A stretch of 64,000 bases of DNA, from NCBI GenBank assembly GCA_963739345.1, contig CAVUAA010000001.1, forward strand, positions 310,001 through 374,000, written 5' to 3'. Position numbers and translations under genes: made by a program. Each line of letters begins with the position of its first letter. Positions within the stretch are counted from its first letter, which is position 1. Source of the stretch: CAVUAA01 sp963739345 (GTDB taxonomy: Bacteria; Chlamydiota; Chlamydiia; Chlamydiales; JAFEGQ01). This document shows, piece after piece, positions 42,092-49,268 of this stretch. The notes under the pieces were generated by a model. It searched no databases. It saw only the letters and a program-made list of their open reading frames with translations, and had not been told where the DNA came from.

Positions 42092-42370
42092 GTGGAGTCG
42101 CTCGGCACTGCTGACTACCAGCTTAAAACGTTTCTTACCACATCGCAGCAGCGGGCGTTTTACCGGCTTGATCGGAGACTGCAGTCGAGGCTGAGAAGCA
42201 GGCTCTCTGTGAGCCGCGGTGATGCGGCGATTCGCACGGTAAGGCGGGTTGCTGATCTATGCGCAAAATGTCGTGCCGATTTACAGGTGGCTGCAGATCG
42301 GTTTTTTCTTGTCGTTTTGGAGAAAGGGGGGACGAAGCCAACGAGCTTCTGGCTCGAGTTGTTGAGATAG
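42092..42370 (+). CDS. SecA-like ATPase, N-terminal fragment (frameshifted)
   Basis: GTG start directly after the preceding stop, with GGAGG 8 nt upstream. The sense sequence (ESLGTADYQLKTFLTTSQQR to RFFLVVLEKG) runs to the G6 run at 42326-42331. Removing one G continues it as DEANELLARVVEIGKINGVN in the frame of 42259-42555, until about 42408, where another indel moves it into the frame of the main piece (TLKKTWYPFAELSKIASAFS, then NRVWKERRDCF). This N-terminal region has no counterpart in housekeeping SecA. Confidence 0.55.
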   Translation: MESLGTADYQLKTFLTTSQQRAFYRLDRRLQSRLRSRLSVSRGDAAIRTVRRVADLCAKCRADLQVAADRFFLVVLEKGGTKPTSFWLELLR

Positions 42371-42485
42371 GCAAGATTAATGGGGTCAACGCCTTTTTGA
42401 GTGCGCTTCGACGCTCAAGAAGACGTGGTATCCCTTTGCGGAGCTCTCTAAAATCGCCTCGGCATTTTCGGCTGTCCCGAACCGG

Positions 42486-44138
42486 GTGTGGAAAGAGCGC
42501 CGAGATTGCTTTCCTCAATATGATCGGGGAGGAAAGGAGAAGTTGGTCGAGTTAGCAGGTCGGAAGAAAGACCTTAAAGCCAAGATGCGACCGGCCCGCT
42601 ATCTCTCTTTTTATAAGCAGGAAGACGAGCTTCTGCAATATCTGAAAGCAAAGCCGGAGGGAGAGCGGTTGGATCTCGCAATCTACCGTCAGTGTTTTGC
42701 TGGAATTCGGAATAGTTCTCGCTGCCAGCCACTTTCGGAAGCCGAGCGTTGCGGGCTAGCGTGGGTGATTGCAGTTGGCGTCGAATTGCCACACTACGGA
42801 CTCAAGGATCTGGAAAAGGTGGTGAAGTCGGCCTGTGCTTTGCGAGCGGAGGAGGGTGAAGGGAGGCTGGTCGACTTTTGTGGGGCGCCAAGCTGGAAAG
42901 AACCGGTCTCTTTGCGCGACTGCGCGCGGGCCCTCGATCTTTTGACGACATTCTTTGAGAACGGTGAGCAGTGGAGTGAGGTAGATCATCTCTTTGACCA
43001 GTTTTACAACGGAAAGCACTCGTTGGAGGACTTGGTCGAGGCGTTAGTGAAAATGCAAGTGGTAGATGAGAAGCTGCACTTGCGTGATGCGTCGGCTGTG
43101 AAGAAGCTGCTCGAGGGGCTTCATAAAGAGGATTTTCCGCTAACCGACAAACAGATCGAGCAGCTTGGAGAGTTTTACGAGCGAGTAGATGAGTATTATC
43201 GGAAGTGGGCGGACTGCTCGATGGCAGAGTGGGTTCGCATGGCGTCGCAAATCCGCACGGAGAGCGATGGGATTGATACGGACAAAACGCTACAGCTAGT
43301 CGCGATAGCCAAGCACGTGATGCGGATTCAGTTCAAGATTACGCTTCACCCTACGCAGATATGCACCGTGCTGGGCAAATTGCTGTCGGGTAATCGGACA
43401 GGCTGTTTGGCACAGGTGAAGACGGGGGAGGGTAAGTCGTATATCGTCACTCTCTTGGCGTTTGTGTTGAGCATGCAAAATCTTGGAGTGCACATCGTCT
43501 CATCCAACCAGGGGCTTGCAAAAAGAGATCAACAGGATGGTTTCTCCTTCTTTGGCCGTTTTGGGATTTCAACCGGTCATATTTGTGTGAATTTCCCTGA
43601 GGCATCCCGGTTCCTGCCAGACATTCTCTATGGGACGGCAACGGACTTTGAGTTCGCCATTATGCGTGAGCTCCTCGATGGATGTTCCCTCTTTAGCGAG
43701 TCTCTTGGAAGAGAGAAGCGCTTTGACTGCGTCATCGTCGATGAGGTGGACAACCTGACAATCGACACGATGCTAAACAAGGCGCGGCTGAGTCAAATGG
43801 CGGAGGAGTCGTACGAGTGGGTTTACGAGCCTATTTGGCGCTTTATGCAGGGCGAGGCAGTGGACAAATCGGTCAAGGCGTTGCGGATTTTTCTCGAAGG
43901 ATATCGCAAGGGTTGCTTCAGGGGAAAGGTGCCCTCTCTCACGGACAAGCAACTGATGAACTGGATGCTCAATGCCGTTAAAGCAGGTAAACGCCGTCGC
44001 AAAACCGACTACATCATCAAGCCGGGGGAAGATGGGCGTCTTCGCATCGTCATCGTTGATGTGAATAATACGGGTGAGCTTATGGAGAGTTGCCGGTGGG
44101 GCGGTGGATTGGAGTTCAAAATCCGAAATAGTTGTTGA
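42486..44138 (+). CDS. SecA-like DEAD/translocase ATPase, motor domain 1 (frameshifted)
   Basis: Main piece of a SecA paralogue; its sense frame begins upstream at about 42411. After about 280 unrecognised helical residues comes the SecA nucleotide-binding domain 1: LHPTQICTVLGKLL, Walker A AQVKTGEGKSYIVTLLAF, HIVSSNQGLAKRDQQ, DILYGTATDFEFAIMRE and Walker B CVIVDEVDNLTIDT. VIVDVNNTGELMESCRW corresponds to the SecA VDEFTGRLMPGRRW segment. The frame fails at the A4 run 44118-44121 and continues in 44074-45285. SecA drives protein export; a paralogue this diverged with an unrelated N-terminus could be an effector or a dedicated motor. Confidence 0.75.
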   Translation: MWKERRDCFPQYDRGGKEKLVELAGRKKDLKAKMRPARYLSFYKQEDELLQYLKAKPEGERLDLAIYRQCFAGIRNSSRCQPLSEAERCGLAWVIAVGVELPHYGLKDLEKVVKSACALRAEEGEGRLVDFCGAPSWKEPVSLRDCARALDLLTTFFENGEQWSEVDHLFDQFYNGKHSLEDLVEALVKMQVVDEKLHLRDASAVKKLLEGLHKEDFPLTDKQIEQLGEFYERVDEYYRKWADCSMAEWVRMASQIRTESDGIDTDKTLQLVAIAKHVMRIQFKITLHPTQICTVLGKLLSGNRTGCLAQVKTGEGKSYIVTLLAFVLSMQNLGVHIVSSNQGLAKRDQQDGFSFFGRFGISTGHICVNFPEASRFLPDILYGTATDFEFAIMRELLDGCSLFSESLGREKRFDCVIVDEVDNLTIDTMLNKARLSQMAEESYEWVYEPIWRFMQGEAVDKSVKALRIFLEGYRKGCFRGKVPSLTDKQLMNWMLNAVKAGKRRRKTDYIIKPGEDGRLRIVIVDVNNTGELMESCRWGGGLEFKIRNSC

Positions 44139-45285
44139 GGCCATCAAACATGGCATTCCAGTGCAGAAGGAGGGTATTGTTCCCATTTCGATGTCTCATG
44201 CTGTTTTCTATCCGATGTACAAGAAGATTTTCGGCTTGAGCGGAACGGTTGGATCGGAGGATGACCGGGACGAGCTGAAACTGGTCTATGAGTTGTGCGC
44301 GTTTGATATGCCAACAAACCTCCCTTGCTTACGGAGGGATGCGCCGGCTCGGACAGTGGCCTCGAAGGAGGAGCTCCATGCTCAGGCTCTGAAGCAAATA
44401 GAGGAGTGTCGAGAAGCTGGGCGTCCCATTTTGGTGCTGTGCAGAAGTATCAAAAAGACAGAGGAACTCAAAGAGATCCTGGATAGAAAGGAGATCCCCT
44501 GCAAGCTTCTCAATGAAAACCAGAAGGAGAGTGAAAAGGAGGTTTTAGAGGGAGCTGGACTACCGGGGGCGGTGACGATCGCTACCAATGTGGCGGGGCG
44601 GGGCACGGACATCAAGCTCAACAACGAGAGCAAAGAGAATGGCGGGCTCCACGTGCTGCTCACGTTTCAGCCTCATTCACAGCGGGTGGAGTGGCAAGCG
44701 AGGGGTAGGGCGGGTCGACAAGGTGATCGCGGCAGCTCGGAGGTGGTCTCACTCGGGGGGCAGAAGTTGGGATCAACGCCTCAGGAGCGCATTAAACGTG
44801 CAAAGATGGAACGAGCTTGCCACGTTTTGGTGGAAGCGTTTTACGCACGGATATCCGCCTTTGAGCAGTCACTGGTTAAGCGAGGACGTTTGAATGCGCT
44901 TGTCGTGGAGCTTGGCAACCGTCAGCTGAAGAACCGGCCACAGCCAGTTGAAAAGATGCATGAAAAAGATAGGATTTTGGGTGAACAGGCTATTGAGCTC
45001 TTGTGCAGCTCCGAAGCGAGCGAGGCTGCCTGGCGGGCTCTGTTGCAGCTCATTGTCAAGCGTGTAAAAGAGAGGGCGATTACCAGGTGGTACTGCGATT
45101 TTTATCAGGATGTCATTGACGGTGGTTACGAAGGAACGATTGCGGAAATGCGAGCACTCTTCACCAAGCACATGAAGGAGCAGGAGGTGCGTTTAGATCC
45201 GCTGGGCCGCGGACTGATTGCCTACCTGCGTGAGGTGACGGGAGCTAAGCTTCCTCATGTCGGTCCTTCCTCAGAGTTGAAGTAG
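44074..45285 (+). CDS. SecA-like ATPase, motor domain 2 and C-terminus (frameshifted)
   Basis: Second half of the SecA-like gene; sense sequence starts near 44118 (SEIVVEAIKHGIPVQKEG). MSHAVFYPMYKKIFGLSGTVGSEDDRDEL matches the SecA GMTGTA region, VTIATNVAGRGTDIKL is the nucleotide-binding domain 2 motif, and ARGRAGRQGDRGSSEVV is motif VI with its arginines. The segment normally reading TERHESRRIDNQL is TFQPHSQRVEWQA. The C-terminal 170 residues are helical. The zinc-binding SecB site of standard SecA is absent. A strong terminator follows, ending the operon. Confidence 0.75.
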   Translation: MSLWRVAGGAVDWSSKSEIVVEAIKHGIPVQKEGIVPISMSHAVFYPMYKKIFGLSGTVGSEDDRDELKLVYELCAFDMPTNLPCLRRDAPARTVASKEELHAQALKQIEECREAGRPILVLCRSIKKTEELKEILDRKEIPCKLLNENQKESEKEVLEGAGLPGAVTIATNVAGRGTDIKLNNESKENGGLHVLLTFQPHSQRVEWQARGRAGRQGDRGSSEVVSLGGQKLGSTPQERIKRAKMERACHVLVEAFYARISAFEQSLVKRGRLNALVVELGNRQLKNRPQPVEKMHEKDRILGEQAIELLCSSEASEAAWRALLQLIVKRVKERAITRWYCDFYQDVIDGGYEGTIAEMRALFTKHMKEQEVRLDPLGRGLIAYLREVTGAKLPHVGPSSELK

Positions 45286-45300
45286 AACGGCTGTATGTGG

Positions 45301-45333
45301 GCCGAGGGAATAGCTTCCCTCGGCTTTTTTTTT
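45301..45333 (+). terminator. Rho-independent terminator of the ankyrin/SecA-like operon
   Basis: GCCGAGGGAA (45301-45310), loop TAGC, TTCCCTCGGC (45315-45324), followed by nine T (45325-45333). The 10-bp stem is perfect and GC-rich. It begins 15 nt after the last stop codon. Confidence 0.92.
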
Positions 45334-45338
45334 GTCTA

Positions 45339-45375
45339 GTTGTCCGGATTGGTGCCTGGCACCAATCCGGACAAC
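45339..45375. repeat. 37-bp perfect palindrome
   Basis: Arms of 18 bp, GTTGTCCGGATTGGTGCC, around one T. Member of the same long-palindrome family as 6460 and 56012 (outer TTGTC, centre GCC-T-GGC). It lies 5 bp after the operon terminator. Confidence 0.9.
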
Positions 45376-45425
45376 ATCTTGCAAAAAGGCGTTCGAAAGC
45401 TACTGTGTATAGTGAACAAAAGGAT

Positions 45426-45468
45426 CCTAACGTCCACATCGGTGCCAGGCACCGATGTGGACGTTAGG
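45426..45468. repeat. 43-bp perfect palindrome
   Basis: Arms of 21 bp, CCTAACGTCCACATCGGTGC plus C, around one A. It lies 50 bp after 45339-45375 and 2 bp before the glgX stop. The centre GGTGCC-A-GGCACC is the same as in the neighbouring palindrome with the middle base changed. Confidence 0.9.
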
Positions 45469-45470
45469 GC

Positions 45471-47204
45471 TCAGGATTGGAGGAGGATGGCGGTGTGAGG
45501 GGGGAGGGTATAGGTTTCTGCGGCCTGATGGGTGGCGGCCCAGGTGGTGGTGTCGACGATGACGTTCCAGGTGCCAGGAGGGAGGGTGAGGGTCATCTCA
45601 GAGTCTGAGGCGTTGAAGGCGCAGAAGAGGTCGTCGAGGGTGAAGGCGATGTGCTGGCTCTGGTCTGACCAGTCGGGGTCGTGCCAGATGAGACGGTCGG
45701 GGCCAGGAAACGTGGCGAGACGGAGAGAGGGGTGAGAGTGGCGAAAGGCGATTAGGTTTTGAAGATAGGAGAAGAGTTGGGGGTTGGGGCTGTTCCAGTC
45801 GAACCAGGAGAGGGGGTTGTCCTGACACCAGGTGTTGTTGTTGCCGTGAGCAGTGTGGCCGTATTCGTCCCCCATGCGAAGCATGGGGATCCCTTGGGAG
45901 ATGAGGAGGGCGAGGAGGTGGTTGCGGATTTGCCGGTTGCGGAGCTCTAGGATGTGGGGGTCGGTGGTGGGCCCCTCAGCGCCGCAGTTCCAGGAGCGAT
46001 TGTCGTCGGTGCCATCACGGTTGTGCTCGTTGTTGACTTCGTTGTGTTTGTGCTCGTAGGAGACGAGATCGGCGAGGGTGAAGCCGTCGTGGCAGGTGAT
46101 GAAGTTGATGGAGCTTGTGGGGGAGAAGTCGCCGTAGAGGTCGCGGGAGCCGGCGATGGCAGTGGCGAAGGGGCCGGCGGAGTGGTCGGCACCGCGGAGG
46201 AAGTCGCGGGTGGCGTCGCGGTAGGGGCCGTTCCACTCGGAGAAGCGGCCCCAGCGGGGAAACTGGCCGATTTGGTAGAGGCCGGCAGCATCCCACGCTT
46301 CTGCGATGAGAAGGGTGTCGGAGAGGAGGGGGTCGGCGGAGATGGCTTGGACGAGGGGGGGAGGGTCGAGGGGGGTGCCGTTGGAGGCTCTGGTGAGGAT
46401 GGAGGCGAGGTCGAAGCGAAAGCCGTCAATGTGAAACTCGGAGACCCAGTAGCGGAGGGAGTCGAGGATGAGCTGGCGGGTGGCGGGGTGGTCGGCGTTG
46501 AGGGTGTTTCCGCAGCCTGAGTAGTCGCCCTCCATGTAGTAGGCGGGGAGGAGGGGATGAGGATCGCTGGTGTGGTTGTAGACGACGTCAAGGATGAGAG
46601 CGATGCCAGCTTTGTGGAGAGCGCGGACGAGGTGTTTGAGTTCGTTGATCGGCTCGCCGGAGGCTAGGTGGGGTGCGGGGGTGAAAAAGTTGGTGGTGCC
46701 GTAGCCCCAGTAGTTGGCCTCTGGGTTGAAGGCGAAGATGGGGAGGAGCTCGACGGCGTTGATGCCGAGGGATTTGAGGTGACCGATCTTCTCCTCGACG
46801 CCGGCGAAGGTTTGCGCGAAGCCGCGGACGTGCATCTCATAGATGATGAGATCTTCTTTGGGATGGCGGGGCGCTTTGACCCCCTCCCAATCAAAGGGGG
46901 CAGTGGAAGGGAGGAGACCGGGTCCCTTTTGGTAGGGGTCTGGCCAGCTCTTGCCGTCGACGATGAAGCGGTAGTCGAGCTCATGGGGGAGACCTCCGAT
47001 CCAGAGGTGGAAGACGTCGCCGGTCCGGTGGGTCATGGGGAGGGTGTGGAGCTCTTTGCCAAGCTGGAGGCTTACTTGCCGTGAGCCGTTGGCGTAGAAG
47101 GCAATGTTGATGCCGTCGCCAGAGGGGGTGACGCCGAGGGGCGTGGGCGTTCCCTCGCCAACTTCTAGATGATCCCAAAGTGGTAGTCGTTCGGCTGGCC
47201 CCAT
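45471..47204 (-). CDS. glgX: Glycogen debranching enzyme GlgX (isoamylase-type, GH13)
   Basis: Hydrolyses alpha-1,6 branches during glycogen breakdown. It has an N-terminal CBM48-like beta-sandwich (GTPTPLGVTPSGDGINIAFYA), then the GH13 barrel: ILDVVYNHT, GFRFDLASIL with the nucleophile Asp, LIAEAWD with the acid/base Glu, and FITCHDGFTLADLV with the transition-state Asp. At 577 residues it is shorter than enterobacterial GlgX (about 650), with a short C-terminal beta domain. It corresponds to CT042 and is next to the Slc1-like gene as in Chlamydia, but the SpoIID gene that should adjoin it is 17 kb away. Confidence 0.94.
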   Translation of the reverse strand: MGPAERLPLWDHLEVGEGTPTPLGVTPSGDGINIAFYANGSRQVSLQLGKELHTLPMTHRTGDVFHLWIGGLPHELDYRFIVDGKSWPDPYQKGPGLLPSTAPFDWEGVKAPRHPKEDLIIYEMHVRGFAQTFAGVEEKIGHLKSLGINAVELLPIFAFNPEANYWGYGTTNFFTPAPHLASGEPINELKHLVRALHKAGIALILDVVYNHTSDPHPLLPAYYMEGDYSGCGNTLNADHPATRQLILDSLRYWVSEFHIDGFRFDLASILTRASNGTPLDPPPLVQAISADPLLSDTLLIAEAWDAAGLYQIGQFPRWGRFSEWNGPYRDATRDFLRGADHSAGPFATAIAGSRDLYGDFSPTSSINFITCHDGFTLADLVSYEHKHNEVNNEHNRDGTDDNRSWNCGAEGPTTDPHILELRNRQIRNHLLALLISQGIPMLRMGDEYGHTAHGNNNTWCQDNPLSWFDWNSPNPQLFSYLQNLIAFRHSHPSLRLATFPGPDRLIWHDPDWSDQSQHIAFTLDDLFCAFNASDSEMTLTLPPGTWNVIVDTTTWAATHQAAETYTLPPHTAILLQS

Positions 47205-47309
47205 TAGAATACTAAATAGTCAAAAAAAGTATTAACAGCCAGCACGCTTATTATAAGTGGGTTAGGTAAAAATAGGTTGAGGAGTTACAATGAGCTTAGG
47301 CGGGGGGTA

Positions 47310-47435
47310 ATGAGCATGAGTGATTTGATTGCGAGAATATTGGGACATGTGAGACAAGTGTTGGCAAATAACGGTCCGAAGAGGAGAGCAGTACCGGTCC
47401 CGGTGCGTGTACGCCGCGATCCTCCCAAGGGCTAA
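47310..47435 (+). CDS. Small basic protein (41 aa) upstream of the chaperone gene
   Basis: Encodes MSMSDLIARILGHVRQVLAN followed by a basic Pro/Arg-rich tail ending RRDPPKG. GGCGGGGGG lies just before the ATG. A 6-codon frame (47290-47310, MSLGGG) with its own GAGGAG overlaps this start as TAATG, so the two may be translationally coupled. A TAAAAA/TTATAA-rich region at 47250-47275 could hold the promoter. No family is recognised and coding status is uncertain. Confidence 0.35.
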   Translation: MSMSDLIARILGHVRQVLANNGPKRRAVPVPVRVRRDPPKG

Positions 47436-47454
47436 ATAACCCATAAGGGGCCAC

Positions 47455-47982
47455 ATGTCTAAACAAAACGCAGAGGCAAACCTTCAAGAGTTCGGTAAGG
47501 AACTAGGTTTGCAAGGTCTTGAGTTCGATGAGAACAACACTTGTATTTTGGGCATTGACGATCAGTTCTCAATGCACCTCACTTACGAGCCCAATTCAGA
47601 CCGGCTCTACATCTACTCTCCTCTTCTCGACGGCTTCCCAGTCGACGACAAGACTCGCCTCCGTCTCTACGAGCGTCTCCTTGAGGGATCGATGCTGGGC
47701 GGTCAGATGGCCGGCGGCGGGGTGGGCATTGCGGTTAAAGAGGAGCTAATCCTCATCCACTGCACCCTCGAGATGCAGCACGCCGAAGCGCAAGCGCTTC
47801 GCGCATTTGCTCCTCTTTACGTCGAGACAGTGGAGAAGTGGCGCAAGGCGTGTGCTGACCTCAAAGATGGTCGCGAGCCTGATGTGGACTTCACACCTGG
47901 TTCGGGAATGGGTTCAGGTCCTGGCGGGCCTCCTGCAGGACGCCCCCCACAACAGGGTGGCGAAGGGTTCATCAGAGCGTAG
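47455..47982 (+). CDS. Type III secretion chaperone, CesT family (Slc1/CT043-like)
   Basis: 175-residue acidic cytoplasmic chaperone. It has the alpha-beta-beta-beta-alpha-beta-beta-alpha pattern of CesT/SycE-type proteins: NLQEFGKELGLQGLEFDENN, CILGIDDQFSMHLTYEPNSD, RLYIYSPLLDG, RLYERLLEGSMLGGQMAGGG, ELILIHCTLEMQHAEAQAL. It ends in a Gly/Pro-rich tail. Slc1 in Chlamydia loads early effectors such as Tarp and TmeA onto the type III apparatus. The glgX - chaperone - ssb - pepA order supports orthology. AAGGGGCC precedes the ATG. Confidence 0.88.
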   Translation: MSKQNAEANLQEFGKELGLQGLEFDENNTCILGIDDQFSMHLTYEPNSDRLYIYSPLLDGFPVDDKTRLRLYERLLEGSMLGGQMAGGGVGIAVKEELILIHCTLEMQHAEAQALRAFAPLYVETVEKWRKACADLKDGREPDVDFTPGSGMGSGPGGPPAGRPPQQGGEGFIRA

Positions 47983-48032
47983 TTGCTATTAAAAACTTCG
48001 CTAGTTAGCTTTGCGCCAAACAGGGGTAAAGT

Positions 48033-48782
48033 ATGCTTGGTGTTGTTGAGGTAGAAGCGGGTGTTGAATGGTGGGTTCTCAAGGACCAAATCAACTGGAT
48101 GCAAGCGTCTGCAGCTCACCTAGCAAGGGTTCAGGAGAAGCTCGTTGAGATGGCGGCGGTGGCCGAGCGGGCGATCGCCAAAAGCTTTCTGCCCGACCTC
48201 GACCGCGAGTTTCAAGAGGGGAAAAGGGCAATCTCGGCGATTGTCGACGGCTTCTCCGGACGGCAGCCTCCAGAGGCGCGGCTTGGCGAGCTCCCCCTAT
48301 TCCTAGGTTTCTCCCCCCACGACGCAGACGGGGTCAACCTCTACACCCGCTTTCAGGGAGGGCGCCTTTCGGTGCCGTTTGCTGAGCACATTTGGGGAGC
48401 CGACAACCACCTCTTCCATGAGGGGGGCGAGCGACTCTTTAAATCTCTCACGGGTGAGGAGCGCTCCTATCGACGGACTCATGGAATTCCGACGACCAAT
48501 CTCTTTCCGCAGACCGCCCACGAGCTGAAGGCGAGGCGTTTACGCAATCTATTTGATCCCGAGTTTGGTGGCCTCCACTCGGGTGAATTGGCCGAGCGGA
48601 TGCACACGCAGGTTCGACGGGCAATGAACCAGATTGCCGTCCTCGCCGGACGGTGCGCCTCGGAGTTTTCGAGCATTGCCGCCCAGGCGGAGCACCTCCC
48701 CAACCGGAGCCAGGCCGAGGCGTGGATCGCCGAGGTGAGCGACCCTGAGGCGTGGTTGAAAGCTCATCTTGCATCCTCCTGA
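48033..48782 (+). CDS. Unknown protein next to the type III chaperone; candidate secreted substrate
   Basis: 249 residues, not recognised. The N-terminus (1-75) is helical (QASAAHLARVQEKLVEMAAV); a loop-rich middle (SGRQPPEARLGELPLFLGFS, FQGGRLSVPFAEHIWG) precedes a helical C-terminus (LAERMHTQVRRAMNQIAVLA). No signal peptide or membrane segment. CAGGGGTAAAGT lies just before the ATG. It is inserted between the CT043- and CT044-type genes, 50 bp after the chaperone, a position where chaperone substrates are often encoded; that role is inference. Confidence 0.7.
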   Translation: MLGVVEVEAGVEWWVLKDQINWMQASAAHLARVQEKLVEMAAVAERAIAKSFLPDLDREFQEGKRAISAIVDGFSGRQPPEARLGELPLFLGFSPHDADGVNLYTRFQGGRLSVPFAEHIWGADNHLFHEGGERLFKSLTGEERSYRRTHGIPTTNLFPQTAHELKARRLRNLFDPEFGGLHSGELAERMHTQVRRAMNQIAVLAGRCASEFSSIAAQAEHLPNRSQAEAWIAEVSDPEAWLKAHLASS

Positions 48783-48824
48783 GCAGTCCAGTATATTGGC
48801 TCAAAACACCTTGGGAGGTGAGCG

Positions 48825-49259
48825 ATGAATACAATTACACTTGCGGGTCGGCTTGGGTCCGATCCAGAAGAGCGGATGACACCCGGTGGCCAGAAGGTGA
48901 CCACATTCCGTATTGCAGTCCGCACTTGGAAAAAGGGAAATGAAGATACGATTTGGTATCGGATCACTGTCTGGGGCGACCGCTTTGATCGGATGATGCC
49001 CCACCTGAAGAAGGGGAGCGCAGTCATCGTGGTTGGCGAACTGCAGAAGCCTGAACTCTACAACGACCGTAATGGTCAGCCGCAAGTTGGCCTTGAGGTA
49101 ACGGCGGAAATGCTTAAGTTTAGTCCGTTTGGCGGTGGGAAGGGTGATGGACAAGAGCAACAGAACCATCAGGCTCCTCAAGTGAACGTAGCCCCTCAAC
49201 AACCTGTTCAACAGCCTGCCATGCAGAGTGCCGGATTGGACGATGACCTACCCTTTTAG
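48825..49259 (+). CDS. ssb: Single-stranded DNA-binding protein
   Basis: 144 residues: an OB-fold (NTITLAGRLGSDPEERMTPG, FRIAVRTWKKGNEDTIWYRI, VVGELQKPELYNDRNGQPQV), a Gln-rich linker and the acidic tip DDDLPF that binds partner proteins. It coats single-stranded DNA in replication and repair. TTGGGAGGTGAGCG precedes the ATG, with TATATT further upstream. It corresponds to CT044. Confidence 0.96.
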   Translation: MNTITLAGRLGSDPEERMTPGGQKVTTFRIAVRTWKKGNEDTIWYRITVWGDRFDRMMPHLKKGSAVIVVGELQKPELYNDRNGQPQVGLEVTAEMLKFSPFGGGKGDGQEQQNHQAPQVNVAPQQPVQQPAMQSAGLDDDLPF

Positions 49260-49268
49260 AGAGAGATA

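Noticed and set aside
44074..44138. Programmed ribosomal frameshift in the SecA-like gene
   Set aside because: The shift point is a short A4 run without a classical slippery heptamer, and two further shifts lie upstream in the same gene, so decay or sequencing error is simpler.
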